43,642 nt of DNA from Odoribacter sp. Z80 (GCF_009935865.1 NZ_QWEL01000018.1:1-43642); one strand, 5' to 3'; numbered from the stretch's first letter, positions 33,301-43,536 are shown. The notes: generated by a model from the letters alone, not told the origin. Numbers and translations: made by a program.

Positions 33301-34269
33301 CTATTTATCCTGAGGGAAAGCATCTGATCCCCAAATGCTTGTAAGAAAAGTTGTGATGCTTTGCACTGAAGCTTCTTTAAGAAGTACGGTTTTATCTCTG
33401 TCTAAAAGATATAAGGCCGGCAAATTACGCCATACATACCGGTCATGTGCTTGCATACCGCCTTTGTCAAAAGCGGTTTTCCACTCTGGCGGCCATGTCG
33501 GGAGCACATGCTGCCATGCCGTGTAGCTGAGACCGGTATCCACAATCAACAGGGTCAACTCTCCTGCCTCCGTCAAACGGCGAAGCAAAATATCTTCTTT
33601 CAAAGCCGACATTACTTCATGACAATGGTCACACCCGGTATCATAAAAAACAAGCAACAGATAACGGCCCGGTATCTGATAAAGCAGATGCGACCTGCCA
33701 TCGGGCAAGAGAAAAGAGAAATCTGCAGCCTGTGTGCCCGGACGGTTTTTCTTCACTATTTCCAATAAATAAGCAGAACGCATTCGGGTATAGCCATTCC
33801 ATACAGAACTACAAACAATCTCTTCCAAAAACAACAGGAAACAATCTTCACATACCATCGGTGACTCCGGTTCATACAGATATTTTTCTGCCAGTGAGGC
33901 CAGAAGAGAATAAACGACACTATCGGCTTCCGCAGCTTTCATTAGTCGTTTTACTGCCACCACCCGAGCTTCCCGGGAAGCATGGGGAAACAGAGATACA
34001 AAATTAACGAAATTCTGCTCCATAAAAATGCAGTGACGGCTGTAAAGTGTATCGCTAAAATCCAACGCGTCCCAAAAATGTTCCAACACATATGCCGCCC
34101 GTTCGGGAACCGTATGCAATGTACCGGGAACCTCCGGCAGCGGCAACTGAATAACTGTCAACGAATCCGTTCGGGATAAAATTCCCTCATCTAAAACATT
34201 CGCCCTGCCGGCTGGATTACCGACAAGGAATCCTACCGACAAGACGAACAAGAAATAAAGGAAATTCAT
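33301..34269 (-). CDS. DUF5106 protein with C-terminal thioredoxin-like domain
   Basis: 322 residues from ATG 34269; a longer start at 34299 would lie inside the previous gene and spoil the signal peptide (MNFLYFLFVLSVGFLVG). The N-terminal part has the DUF5106 pattern PERAAYVLEHFWDALDFSDT (56-75) and the C-terminal part a thioredoxin fold with Cys213-x2-Cys216 (YDTGCDHCHEVM). It would act in the periplasm, perhaps on disulfides. Being the last gene of the fimbrial operon (14 bases after the DUF4906 gene), a part in pilin folding is possible but unproven. Confidence 0.8.
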   Translation of the reverse strand: MNFLYFLFVLSVGFLVGNPAGRANVLDEGILSRTDSLTVIQLPLPEVPGTLHTVPERAAYVLEHFWDALDFSDTLYSRHCIFMEQNFVNFVSLFPHASREARVVAVKRLMKAAEADSVVYSLLASLAEKYLYEPESPMVCEDCFLLFLEEIVCSSVWNGYTRMRSAYLLEIVKKNRPGTQAADFSFLLPDGRSHLLYQIPGRYLLLVFYDTGCDHCHEVMSALKEDILLRRLTEAGELTLLIVDTGLSYTAWQHVLPTWPPEWKTAFDKGGMQAHDRYVWRNLPALYLLDRDKTVLLKEASVQSITTFLTSIWGSDAFPQDK

Positions 34270-34283
34270 ATTTTGAGTATACA

Positions 34284-37200
34284 CTATTTTTCTACGCAAC
34301 GTACAAAACAGGCATCATTTTTTATAATCTCTGATATATAATTAAAGTCAAAAGTAAAATAATTAAAATCCCATCCTATAGCATCATCCTCATACCTCGA
34401 ATAAAAATTTCTGCTCACAAATTGTTTTGCCCAGTAAATAGCCCCCGGACGCATATAAAGGTCATAAAAGAGAGGACGTAATTTCAATTGTGTTTCAGGC
34501 GAATATTGTTCGTCCCTGCCTACCGAATACCTGAGAATTGCACTTCCTGCCGCATCGGAGTTTTTACGGTGACCATAACCGGAAGCTCCTATAGGGAAAA
34601 ACAAATTTCTACCGCCATATACTCCATCTTTTTCGTTGGCATTATAAACAAAAGTACCTCTCATTCCATAGCCGCCACTTCCTGATTTACGCTCATCATA
34701 GCGATATCCGTATACTTCCTCCACCTTGGTGAGTGTCTCCGTAGCCTCATCACCATATAGTACCCCATAAGCGTATCCAATATCGGAAGATTTGTACAAC
34801 TCCTCATAATCATGGATAGTAGCCACTGAAAGAGTCCTGCTTTTACCGTTATTTGTAATAATTACATCATCAAAACTTTTAGTTCTGGTATCCAAAGAGG
34901 TTATAGAACTCCATTTCACCCTTCTATCGGTGCCCGCTATAAGAAAAAGAGAGTCTTTATGATCCTTGAAATCAGCAGGTCCTACGTTTATCCAAGAAGC
35001 CTTGTCATTTTCATTATTCGTTGCATCAATGGGAGCATTCCAATTACCAAACTTAAATAATGAACCTTCTTCCAACGGACATTTCGCTTCCTGAGTTTTC
35101 GTACGCATATTGCCAGCCAGCCACTTAGCCTTGCCAGACAATAATGCCATAGGCGCTCCCCCCTGCCGGACAAAAATCAAGTGATAACAACTATAATCCT
35201 GATATTCCACCCGAATAATCGCACAGCGGTTCTGAGTACTGTCAAGGCATTTACCATTAAAACCGATAGTAAAATCAATAGGAGAACCTGTACTTCCCCG
35301 GACAGTGTCTGTTCCGCCCAAATTAACCAGCCCTGTCGGGTCGATAATCGGATAAGCCTTCCATTTCCCTTCGGAAGTAAACGTCTCAAAAGAAGTCGAA
35401 TTCTCCATAGGCAAACGCTTTAACACAACATGAAACGAACGGGTACTGTTCCATTTCCGCCAGATACCTTTCGGATTTACAATCCGGCGCACCTGCATGA
35501 TGTCAGCATGTTTTGTAATGGTAATTCCATTGCTCAGTACCGCATTAAATTCAATAACCGATTTGCGTTGATAAGCTACAAAAGGATTATTACCTGTATA
35601 ACCTGAGGATATAATCATTTGTTTTGCACGAGTATACATAGGCAACAGAAAATTCGTTACCCCCTCCGCCTCTTGGGTTACATAGTATTTTCCATCTCCA
35701 TCATCATCGTCATATCCGTTGATATTCGGAGTTACATTATAACTCCTGTTGCCCCGATTATTATCTTCATAATACTTTCTGTTTATTTCTTCACTGTTTT
35801 CCCCCCTCTTGGCTTCAATCACTTTTGTCTTGGTCCTCCTCAAAGACAAAAATCCGTTCCACGGTCTCAATCCCCATCCCCCATTAAAATCTTCATTGAA
35901 TTGTGCATTGTAGGGGTCTAATTTTCTGTAATAATCAAGTCGGGGTGCTGAATAAGGTGCCCATGAATTGGTATCTATTTTTGCCGTGAAACTCCGCAGA
36001 GAAGCATTCCCTGCATTGACTTTCACGGGTAACATCATCTTATGATTGTACAAATAAGAAATATAATAAGGATGCGGTACCTGTATACTGGGTTCAGGTT
36101 CCTCATAATCAATATGCCAGTCTGCATCGTTAGCGAAATTTTTGAAACGCAAAGTCAGCTTATAATGATGGTTGCGTTCCGCATCATAGTCTGTCGTAAC
36201 ATTCTTCCCCAGCATAAAACGGTAAGTAATATCCCCATTTCCCAAACGCTCCGAATTAATGGAACGATAATAAGCTTCTACTTCTATGTAAGTACCGTAA
36301 AGTATACCATCCTTGGGACGATACTCAGGAGACGGATGTTTTGAGGTACCAGGATGATCAAGGCTTCCGTTATGATCTGCATCCTGCTGTTTATTATGGT
36401 CCGGGTGAATTCCCTGCATGTTCTCAAAAAAGAAAAGTGCACGCTCAGTTTCCGAATGGAAAGCTTTGTTATACTGATCATCATGCGGATAATAAGGCCT
36501 TCCTCTGGTGACCCGTGCCGGATAGTCTTCATCAAAAGGAATTCCCGAAGCAACATATAAAATCGTATCTCCCTCCTCTATCAAAGAATCCCTGGAAGCT
36601 TTAACAGTATTTTTATTTCCCAAACGGCAATAAAGCGGAATATCCTTAATCTGTACAGATTTAACGTATACAAACACTCCTTCTTTGAGTTGCGAACCGT
36701 CAAACGCGAGTGTAACTTTTGATACCACCCGTCGAATACCTGCCCTCAGCTCCATGTTTTTGCGGTTGATAATCACCCCGTCCACATCGTCGGCATAGTG
36801 CCCTTTCTCAGTAAAATGTCCAAGCATCTGATTATTCTTTTCCACATCCTTTTGCCATGTAAGGGAAATATTTTTGAGGCCGTCACGAGTTTGTATCGCT
36901 TCTGTAACTTCAGCAGGAGAGGTCAAATCCCCCATATTGGCAACAGCATAAATATGATAACGTCCGTAAGGAAGTTTCAGATTGAACCTGGCATAAGGTG
37001 TTGCCGACTCGGCAAGGGTATCACCTTTGCGAACCTGCTCACCTTCGATATAACCCGACACTTTCCCATCTTTCCACTTTATAGGATAATTCTTTATCAA
37101 CTTGCCGTCCACCCCATACACCAACACACACAGGTCCCTGATTTTTCTAATCGTGTCCCCTGCCACCGCACGAGTCGCCAATGCCGGCGTCAGCGATTGA

Positions 37201-37325
37201 AATTCCACGGTGACATTTACCGTGGTTTCGCCTTCCGGCAAAGCATCAAAAGAGCGTATTTCATCATCCACACATGCTGTCATACACAACAACATCCAAA
37301 AACAGAACAAAACACTGCGTTTCAT
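34284..37325 (-). CDS. DUF4906 lipoprotein, very large fimbrial-type subunit
   Basis: 1013 residues. A lipoprotein signal ends CMTAC (Cys18). The N-terminal part has the fimbrillin look (VNVTVEFQSLTPALATRAVA; ATR-A at Arg52 is a candidate cleavage site), and the large C-terminal part fits DUF4906, known from Bacteroides fimbrial loci as a possible tip adhesin. It is far larger than the other subunits and Gly/Tyr/Asn-rich near the end (YGYRYDERKSGSGGYGMRG). It lies 20 bases after the previous fimbrillin gene. Confidence 0.82.
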   Translation of the reverse strand: MKRSVLFCFWMLLCMTACVDDEIRSFDALPEGETTVNVTVEFQSLTPALATRAVAGDTIRKIRDLCVLVYGVDGKLIKNYPIKWKDGKVSGYIEGEQVRKGDTLAESATPYARFNLKLPYGRYHIYAVANMGDLTSPAEVTEAIQTRDGLKNISLTWQKDVEKNNQMLGHFTEKGHYADDVDGVIINRKNMELRAGIRRVVSKVTLAFDGSQLKEGVFVYVKSVQIKDIPLYCRLGNKNTVKASRDSLIEEGDTILYVASGIPFDEDYPARVTRGRPYYPHDDQYNKAFHSETERALFFFENMQGIHPDHNKQQDADHNGSLDHPGTSKHPSPEYRPKDGILYGTYIEVEAYYRSINSERLGNGDITYRFMLGKNVTTDYDAERNHHYKLTLRFKNFANDADWHIDYEEPEPSIQVPHPYYISYLYNHKMMLPVKVNAGNASLRSFTAKIDTNSWAPYSAPRLDYYRKLDPYNAQFNEDFNGGWGLRPWNGFLSLRRTKTKVIEAKRGENSEEINRKYYEDNNRGNRSYNVTPNINGYDDDDGDGKYYVTQEAEGVTNFLLPMYTRAKQMIISSGYTGNNPFVAYQRKSVIEFNAVLSNGITITKHADIMQVRRIVNPKGIWRKWNSTRSFHVVLKRLPMENSTSFETFTSEGKWKAYPIIDPTGLVNLGGTDTVRGSTGSPIDFTIGFNGKCLDSTQNRCAIIRVEYQDYSCYHLIFVRQGGAPMALLSGKAKWLAGNMRTKTQEAKCPLEEGSLFKFGNWNAPIDATNNENDKASWINVGPADFKDHKDSLFLIAGTDRRVKWSSITSLDTRTKSFDDVIITNNGKSRTLSVATIHDYEELYKSSDIGYAYGVLYGDEATETLTKVEEVYGYRYDERKSGSGGYGMRGTFVYNANEKDGVYGGRNLFFPIGASGYGHRKNSDAAGSAILRYSVGRDEQYSPETQLKLRPLFYDLYMRPGAIYWAKQFVSRNFYSRYEDDAIGWDFNYFTFDFNYISEIIKNDACFVRCVEK

Positions 37326-37345
37326 ATATTTTTTAATCCTTTTTA

Positions 37346-38452
37346 TTATAATCCGAAATCCGGCTCAAGAGGAATACCGATATAGGGATGAACGTGTACT
37401 TCACACTTTATCTCCAGGTCAGGCTGAATCGTAGCAAAAACCACCACATGCGTGTTGCGACGCAAATATTCCGGCAGGCTGGGAAAATACTCGAAAGTAG
37501 TTTCCCACGAATCCTTTCCGAATTCGTCACATTGTAGTTTAAGCGCCATTTTATAATTCAACATTGTATCTTCCTCATCTGACTTCTCATCTTCATATTT
37601 CCCCTCCAAAAGGTACACCGGCTTTTCACCTGCCTGCTGCAATAAATGGATATTTTCCGCTTTTGCCGGTATATCAATGGCTTTGGAAAAATTATGTAAG
37701 AAAGAATAATATTCATTGCTGCCATTTACAGAAGGAACAACAAAGTATCCCCCATCAAATTCCCTCGGCATAAAATATTCGCTATGTGCCATTTTTTCCA
37801 TTTTCAACCCAACAACCCTCAGATTTTTATCGCTTTTATTAGTCACATAGTATGTAAATTTAACAGCAATACGCCTAACTGTAAGCGGCACTTCCAACGA
37901 ATGTTCCTGACCGTCCGCAGAGTAACGCGGTATTTCCACCTGATGCATATCGCTCATAGGCAATGGCCCAGTCAATTGTTCGGTTTTCCCATTCAGACAG
38001 ACTGTTAAATTGTAGATAGTATCCACCGGAAACAATTCCCCCTGTCCGATTTTCGAAAAATCATAAGAGACTACCGGCCTCACAATTCCATTTTCTTCTG
38101 TTTTTGTTGCATGTTCGTTGACAACCAGAAAAATCCTTTTACTCTCTCCGCTGACAATCTCTTTAAATTCACAAACACGCTCGGTTACAGGTTCGTTTTC
38201 CAAATCTATATATTCCGTTTTTTCAACGACCCCATTCGGACGAACGATTATGACACGTAAAGAATGCATCTTTTCATCTTCATTCTCCGCATCGGAATAA
38301 TCAGCCCGTGTTTCTGGCAGAGAGCCGGACAATCCCACGTTGATTTTCAGTGTCATCAACGCCGGCAGTTCCTCTGTATATTCTCCTTTTCTGCAACCAG
38401 CAAACCAAAGGGATGCAGCAAACAAGAGTATGATATATACCGATTTGCTCAT
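37346..38452 (-). CDS. Fimbrillin-type lipoprotein (minor subunit)
   Basis: 368 residues. Lipobox WFAGC (Cys20), then an N-terminal fimbrillin beta-domain (LMTLKINVGLSGSLPETRAD, with a candidate cleavage after Arg49) and a second beta-domain ending EIKCEVHVHPYIGIPLEPDF. It fits the FimA/Mfa1-like superfamily as an accessory or tip subunit. One base separates it from the FimB/Mfa2 gene, so the two are co-translated. Confidence 0.8.
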   Translation of the reverse strand: MSKSVYIILLFAASLWFAGCRKGEYTEELPALMTLKINVGLSGSLPETRADYSDAENEDEKMHSLRVIIVRPNGVVEKTEYIDLENEPVTERVCEFKEIVSGESKRIFLVVNEHATKTEENGIVRPVVSYDFSKIGQGELFPVDTIYNLTVCLNGKTEQLTGPLPMSDMHQVEIPRYSADGQEHSLEVPLTVRRIAVKFTYYVTNKSDKNLRVVGLKMEKMAHSEYFMPREFDGGYFVVPSVNGSNEYYSFLHNFSKAIDIPAKAENIHLLQQAGEKPVYLLEGKYEDEKSDEEDTMLNYKMALKLQCDEFGKDSWETTFEYFPSLPEYLRRNTHVVVFATIQPDLEIKCEVHVHPYIGIPLEPDFGL

Positions 38453-38453
38453 T

Positions 38454-39473
38454 TTATAAACCCGTTTCGTTAAGCCTTACCGTCCAATCATTAATCTTAA
38501 TATAAGTTTGCACCCATCTTTTCTGGCTGTCCAGCAGGAAAAGCATCGTCCATTCGCTCTGGCGGTCAAGAAATTCCTGTGTTTCCATCCTGGCATAAAG
38601 GTCGCTCTTATATAACATCAGATATTTCAACAAGGGGATATCAATGACATATTCCCCCGTCAACGTACTCCTTATTTGCAGTACAGGTGAATTCCCCGTC
38701 ATCAGCCGCGATACAGATAACTCAGCATAAGCACCAACTACCTCTCTCCCGGCATCATCCATACCGATAAACGTATTGCCCTGTGCCCAAGGAGTATAAG
38801 TTACCCGACCGTTCTCTATCAGCTCGTTGTTCTGGCTGAAAAGCGTATTGTCGTCTGTTACGGAAAAAATGAAATCTTTTCCGTACACCGGCTGTTCACT
38901 ATTCACGTCCTGCAATACAATACGGATGTTATTCGTATTTTTCATCATTTTCACCGTTCCCTCTTGGAAAAGGTCAGCTGTTTTCAACTGTAAATCACCC
39001 CAGTAAAAGCCATGAAGGTTGCGTCGTGCCGAATCTTCCGATGTCAGACAATCCATATCCATCAATGTCCGGAGTTCCTCAAACCGGGAAGTTTCTCCCG
39101 GCTCCTGCACTAACGAAAAAGAACTCTTGTCACAAGCAAGCCCACCATAAGCCACGAAATGATAGCTCCCCTCAGGCAATTCCAGTTGCATCCGCCATTC
39201 CTCATCCTGCAACAACGAATCGGCAGTCACGACATGTGTTGCAATATAATTTTCTTCACTATCGTACACATAGAGTGTCAGACAATCCACCTTTTTGGGG
39301 AATGCATTAGCATAAGCCATATTATAATCATACACGAAACGCAGGGAAACCCCATGCGGACAAGCCTCCAGATCATCGTAAATCTTCTCGCACGAAGACA
39401 GGGAGACGAGCATCAGAAAGGCATACACCATTCCCGGCCAACGTAACATCATATCTCGTTTCATCCCTTGCAT
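38454..39473 (-). CDS. FimB/Mfa2-type fimbrial anchor
   Basis: 339 residues (the ATG at 39464 is an alternative start). The lipobox LSSC (Cys28) is followed by EKIYDDLEACPHGVSLRFVY and YNMAYANAFPKKVDCLTLYV, which are very characteristic of the FimB/Mfa2 family, and it ends INDWTVRL. In Porphyromonas, Mfa2 keeps the fimbria anchored in the outer membrane and limits its length. Unlike the three other subunits it has no TR-S/A site near the N-terminus, as expected for an anchor that is not cleaved. It starts 6 bases after the Mfa1 stop. Confidence 0.9.
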   Translation of the reverse strand: MQGMKRDMMLRWPGMVYAFLMLVSLSSCEKIYDDLEACPHGVSLRFVYDYNMAYANAFPKKVDCLTLYVYDSEENYIATHVVTADSLLQDEEWRMQLELPEGSYHFVAYGGLACDKSSFSLVQEPGETSRFEELRTLMDMDCLTSEDSARRNLHGFYWGDLQLKTADLFQEGTVKMMKNTNNIRIVLQDVNSEQPVYGKDFIFSVTDDNTLFSQNNELIENGRVTYTPWAQGNTFIGMDDAGREVVGAYAELSVSRLMTGNSPVLQIRSTLTGEYVIDIPLLKYLMLYKSDLYARMETQEFLDRQSEWTMLFLLDSQKRWVQTYIKINDWTVRLNETGL

Positions 39474-39479
39474 GATAGT

Positions 39480-41486
39480 TTAAAATATAATATTGTTTAC
39501 CCGAACAGTCCAAGGCAATACTTTCACGTCTACGGTAAAATACAATTTGCCTACTTCATCAGGAGTATCCGGAGTCGGTTTTTCAGGATCATTATCGGAA
39601 ATACGCGGATGCCCCAAACTATGGATTTCCGTCACAGACAACTTATATACATTATTACGGACCACAGCAAATTCCATCGGTCCCATTACACCGTTTCTAC
39701 CGTTATTGTTATGGCGGTTCCAATAGTAATAATAAAAATAATAACCGGGACCATATGTTTCCTCTTTTTGTTGATCCGGATTGTAATCCTGGGTATCATC
39801 ACTTGCCTGATACAATGTAAATCCTTGCTTTGTAGCAGCTTTACGGAATTTACCCAATGCAGTCTCGACAGCAACTTTAGAAGAATTTTCATCATTGGCA
39901 ATTGCTACCAATTCCTGATACAATTCATCAGCTGATTTCCCCTCTTCCACTTTATCGTGCACAGCCGCATATATTGCAGAACCGGGTTTCTCCTCACTAT
40001 ATCCTTTTACCTGGTTGTTCCATCCGACAAACAAACTACCCATATATTGGTAAAGTATCGGATAATCGACACCATCGACCGAATAAACATATACTTTTCC
40101 CTTTAAATTATCAGGTACTTTATATTTTCCGTTAACAGCCATTCTGAGAGTTTCATTCACGGATTCATCGTTTTCATTAATCAACAATTTTCCTTTAAAT
40201 ACAATTCCGGTTGAAACAGCATTGGCCTGGTACTCATTATTTGAAACTGTATTTTCTGTAACATACCGCCAAATATGGTAACCGGATTTATCTGTTGCAC
40301 CATCTGCCCCTGTCCAGTTGTTTCCTTCTCCAAGTACATCACCATCATTGCCAAGCACTGCGTTTATGTTCCAATTGTTCCAATAGTAACGGCTTCCTTC
40401 ATCTATCGTTCCATCTCCATTAAATAAAAGGAAATTGAAATATTTTCCCAATTCCAGCTCATCCGGAGTTTGTCCTTTTATATCCGAGTATTTGTGTTTT
40501 TTTGCCGCATCAACATCCACCACATGATTATTTCGTCTCTCCACCCCACAAATCACCGGTTCTCCATATCCGTTCGTATGATTTGAAATGCGCCGTAAAT
40601 AATAAAAATTTTTGCTCATATTCACCAGGGCCATACGCACCAATTGTACACGTAAAGCTCCTCCTGACTGCCCTGTGACTTTATCTATAATATAAGTATT
40701 GGGCAGAGTATTTGCAGGACTGCCGTCTTTAAAATCAAAACGCGCAACGGAACGTTCCACCGGAACAACTTTCGTAAACTCAAGAGGCGAATTGATTTCA
40801 GCGTATTTTACCAACCATTCATCGAAAGTACGCGGAATTTCTACCTCAACGATTTCTGCACTCGACATCAGGAAGTTTCCTTTTGCCCAAATGGAGCGGT
40901 TAGTACCATCCGTTGCCCCGATTTCGTCATCGCCTGCCTCATAGTTTTTTCCTACCACCTCACAAAAGGCGTCCACCCAAGCAGTGGGATTATTTTCATC
41001 CCACTTGTCAAAAACATCCAGCAAATCTTTCGGCGGATTACAATAAGCAAACACATAAATTTTCTCAGCTCCCTGCGGAAGAGAAGCCCCCCGGTTATTG
41101 CCCGTTTTTTTATCATAGTAACTGGCAAGTGCCGTCTGGGTAATGGCTGCCGTCGCAGACACCAATCCGTCATTCTTTACTGCCAATGCACCGGCCAGAC
41201 CATGCGCAATATAAGTATAGTCCTTTTCTGCCAATACCAACAAAAGGCTGCTTACTCTATTTTCATAATCTTGCCCTGTTTCCGTTCCACTCTCTGTTCC
41301 CCCTTCCTCTCCAGTTACACTACGTGTGCCAGGACTTGCCGGAAGTTGAAGATTAACATTCATATAAACGACATTTTTATCGTCTATAGGTTCCCATTCC
41401 TTGTTTAAACTTTCGGAATGTTTATTACATCCTGCCATCACGATGAAGGCAAACACACCCACTAAGAATTTACCCCAAAGTTTCAT
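39480..41486 (-). CDS. Mfa1-type major fimbrillin
   Basis: 668 residues, longer than Porphyromonas Mfa1 (about 560). Lipobox VMAGC (Cys20). A candidate arginine-type cleavage site GTR-SV lies after Arg55 (SPGTRSVTGEEGG), shortly before a Gly/Glu-rich stretch. Then SLLLVLAEKD, YVFAYCNPP and the conserved EIHSLGHP, and the C-terminal DVKVLPWTVRVNNI, the strand typical of Mfa1/FimA-like pilins. It is exported as a lipoprotein and, in known systems, polymerises after removal of its N-terminal part. Confidence 0.88.
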   Translation of the reverse strand: MKLWGKFLVGVFAFIVMAGCNKHSESLNKEWEPIDDKNVVYMNVNLQLPASPGTRSVTGEEGGTESGTETGQDYENRVSSLLLVLAEKDYTYIAHGLAGALAVKNDGLVSATAAITQTALASYYDKKTGNNRGASLPQGAEKIYVFAYCNPPKDLLDVFDKWDENNPTAWVDAFCEVVGKNYEAGDDEIGATDGTNRSIWAKGNFLMSSAEIVEVEIPRTFDEWLVKYAEINSPLEFTKVVPVERSVARFDFKDGSPANTLPNTYIIDKVTGQSGGALRVQLVRMALVNMSKNFYYLRRISNHTNGYGEPVICGVERRNNHVVDVDAAKKHKYSDIKGQTPDELELGKYFNFLLFNGDGTIDEGSRYYWNNWNINAVLGNDGDVLGEGNNWTGADGATDKSGYHIWRYVTENTVSNNEYQANAVSTGIVFKGKLLINENDESVNETLRMAVNGKYKVPDNLKGKVYVYSVDGVDYPILYQYMGSLFVGWNNQVKGYSEEKPGSAIYAAVHDKVEEGKSADELYQELVAIANDENSSKVAVETALGKFRKAATKQGFTLYQASDDTQDYNPDQQKEETYGPGYYFYYYYWNRHNNNGRNGVMGPMEFAVVRNNVYKLSVTEIHSLGHPRISDNDPEKPTPDTPDEVGKLYFTVDVKVLPWTVRVNNIIF

Positions 41487-41514
41487 CTTACTCTGTTTTT
41501 GATTATATATAATT

Positions 41515-42933
41515 TTATCTCTTTATTTCTTCTAACTGTCTGAGTGCTGCCGCAGCCTGAGTAATCCCTTTCTGTTGTGCTTCAGCAAACAGTTTGCCGG
41601 CCCTCTCATAATCGTTACCTAAGGCCGCGTAAATGGCCCGCGCATACACAGCTTCTGCACCCGTTCCCGCCTTAGAAAGATAACGTCCGGCATTTTTCAG
41701 GTCGCCCAATTCCATCGCCATATTGGCAGCATTGAGGTTAGCTGTCTCATCATTAGGAAACATACGCACCGCAATAGCAAATACCTCATTATATTCATCG
41801 CTGCCTGGTACACAATCCAGAGCTACGAGATACAATTCCTGCAGACTCAGCTTTTGTGGTTCCGTAGTCATCAACTTCCGGATTTCAGCTACATCTGTAT
41901 AAGTGCGTACATGATATTGAACCGCATAATCCGAATGACGCAATCCCGGATATACATTCCGGTAGAGATAAGCATAATCCGACGGATAACGTTTCTTCAA
42001 CTCAGCTTCTTTTCTATCCGGCTCCATCTCACTACCAATCAGGTCCAAAATCCCCGTCTTATTGGGAAGGTCAGACGTTTCCACATACCGTGTCAGTCCC
42101 TCCCAGTCTTCCGGTTCATAAGCCGTGACCATCAAACTGTCGGGAAATTCATACAATTTGCGTACATATTCTTTCACCGCAGCAGTACGCCCTTTCGCCA
42201 AACGAGCATTGTTGGCATACAAACCTTCCGGAGAAGCAAATCCTTTTATAAATACGGATGTAATCCGCGTATCGGCATCATTACGCACAATGTCAATGGT
42301 ATTCCGTATCTTCTGCAATTCAACATAATTGTCGCGGTAATTTTCATTAATATAGGTGCGGTTGACCGGAAAATCAACATAAGCCGAACCTTTTACCTCC
42401 CGGATCTTCACCGTTTCTGCCTGTGGTGCCAAATAGACGAAAGTAGGTTTGAATACATCTGGTTTAAAATTCAATGCCATCAACATTTCATTATCCGACA
42501 TGACCACCTCACACCGACACCCACATTCCCCTTCATCCATCATCAAGGTAGCAGCAGCCATCCATCCTTGAAAAGGCACTACGGTACGATAGTTAACCAC
42601 AGTATCTTTTTTGGTACGTCTCACCAACAACTGCTCTGGCAGTGAATCGTTGCGCCTATGATGGAAATAACGGTTGCGTCCAGCGATCACCATCGCCGGC
42701 AAACGCAATGAGTCGGTTCCGTTGCATAACACAGGCGTCAGCACCATCTCACGTTCTATTTTCAACTCTAAACCCGAAATATCCACATCCATCGAAATAA
42801 ACAAATTACCTTCCGTACGAGCGATATCCAGATTATTTACTGTTACACGTCCATCCAACAAGGCCTGGGCCTGCAATGCCGTTGACATGAACCACGCCAG
42901 CAGGCATATCGTATATATTCTCTTCATCATCAT
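41515..42933 (-). CDS. DUF3868 protein with OmpA-like domain
   Basis: 472 residues. Signal peptide 1-23, DUF3868 in residues about 25-150 (beta-sandwich with TVNNLDIARTEGNLFISMDV), then an OmpA-like domain (about 185-310: YVDFPVNRTYINENYRDNYV in pieces, VFIKGFASPEGLYANNARLA) and C-terminal TPR-like helices (AANMAMELGDLKNAGRYLSK). It is a regular partner of DUF3575 and Mfa-type genes. It may hold the fimbrial assembly to peptidoglycan. Spacing to the Mfa1 gene is 28 bases, to the DUF3575 gene 6 bases. Confidence 0.85.
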   Translation of the reverse strand: MMMKRIYTICLLAWFMSTALQAQALLDGRVTVNNLDIARTEGNLFISMDVDISGLELKIEREMVLTPVLCNGTDSLRLPAMVIAGRNRYFHHRRNDSLPEQLLVRRTKKDTVVNYRTVVPFQGWMAAATLMMDEGECGCRCEVVMSDNEMLMALNFKPDVFKPTFVYLAPQAETVKIREVKGSAYVDFPVNRTYINENYRDNYVELQKIRNTIDIVRNDADTRITSVFIKGFASPEGLYANNARLAKGRTAAVKEYVRKLYEFPDSLMVTAYEPEDWEGLTRYVETSDLPNKTGILDLIGSEMEPDRKEAELKKRYPSDYAYLYRNVYPGLRHSDYAVQYHVRTYTDVAEIRKLMTTEPQKLSLQELYLVALDCVPGSDEYNEVFAIAVRMFPNDETANLNAANMAMELGDLKNAGRYLSKAGTGAEAVYARAIYAALGNDYERAGKLFAEAQQKGITQAAAALRQLEEIKR

Positions 42934-42939
42934 CTTTCG

Positions 42940-43536
42940 TTAAAAAGTATATACTAAATTCACCGCCGCTTTCGTCGGACCAACATAATTGTGCGTCTTA
43001 TTCTCGGACAATTTCTTACCACAATTAGCGCACGGGTATGAATCATAACGGGTATAAATCCACCCAAAACCGATTTCACCTTCCAAGTTCCAGTGTTCTC
43101 CCAAAATCCAGGCATAACCATACGCTACCCCCGCTCCCATCATCCACCCCTGATAACGTTTGTGCCCGATTTGAGAAAAATCACTTCCTAAAAAACGAAT
43201 GTGATTCTTCAATCCGCCGATATTAAACTGCCCGCCAAGCAAATGTGCACCTACGAAATGCCCTGCAAAACGGTCACAAAACCAATAACGCGCCTCCGGT
43301 TGCAAAAGCCAGTGCTTCCACCGGCGATCGTGAGAAAGCGTCCAGCCGTTGTAATTGGCAGAAATATCCAATGTCCAGCTTTTAAACAGACCAAACTCAA
43401 TACCTGCATTAGCAGTCAAAGCAGGAATGTCATAAAGCAGATTGGTCTTAACTGCTATTTTCTGACATTTCCCTCCCGTACCGAGAAAAAGTCCCAGAAG
43501 CAAAACTCCATAAAGTTTTAAAATCCTCTTATTCAT
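42940..43536 (-). CDS. DUF3575 outer membrane beta-barrel-like protein
   Basis: 198 residues with a signal peptide (1-24, ending GGKC-Q). The pattern AVKTNLLYDIPALTANAGIE, KHWLLQPEARYWF, GHFVGAHLLGGQFN and the terminal AVNLVYTF are diagnostic of DUF3575. In fimbrial loci it is the first gene and is thought to be an outer membrane protein helping assembly. A PCANCGKKL loop near the end adds a cysteine pair. Its promoter must lie in 43537-43642 or beyond; I see no clear TAnnTTTG box there. Confidence 0.9.
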   Translation of the reverse strand: MNKRILKLYGVLLLGLFLGTGGKCQKIAVKTNLLYDIPALTANAGIEFGLFKSWTLDISANYNGWTLSHDRRWKHWLLQPEARYWFCDRFAGHFVGAHLLGGQFNIGGLKNHIRFLGSDFSQIGHKRYQGWMMGAGVAYGYAWILGEHWNLEGEIGFGWIYTRYDSYPCANCGKKLSENKTHNYVGPTKAAVNLVYTF

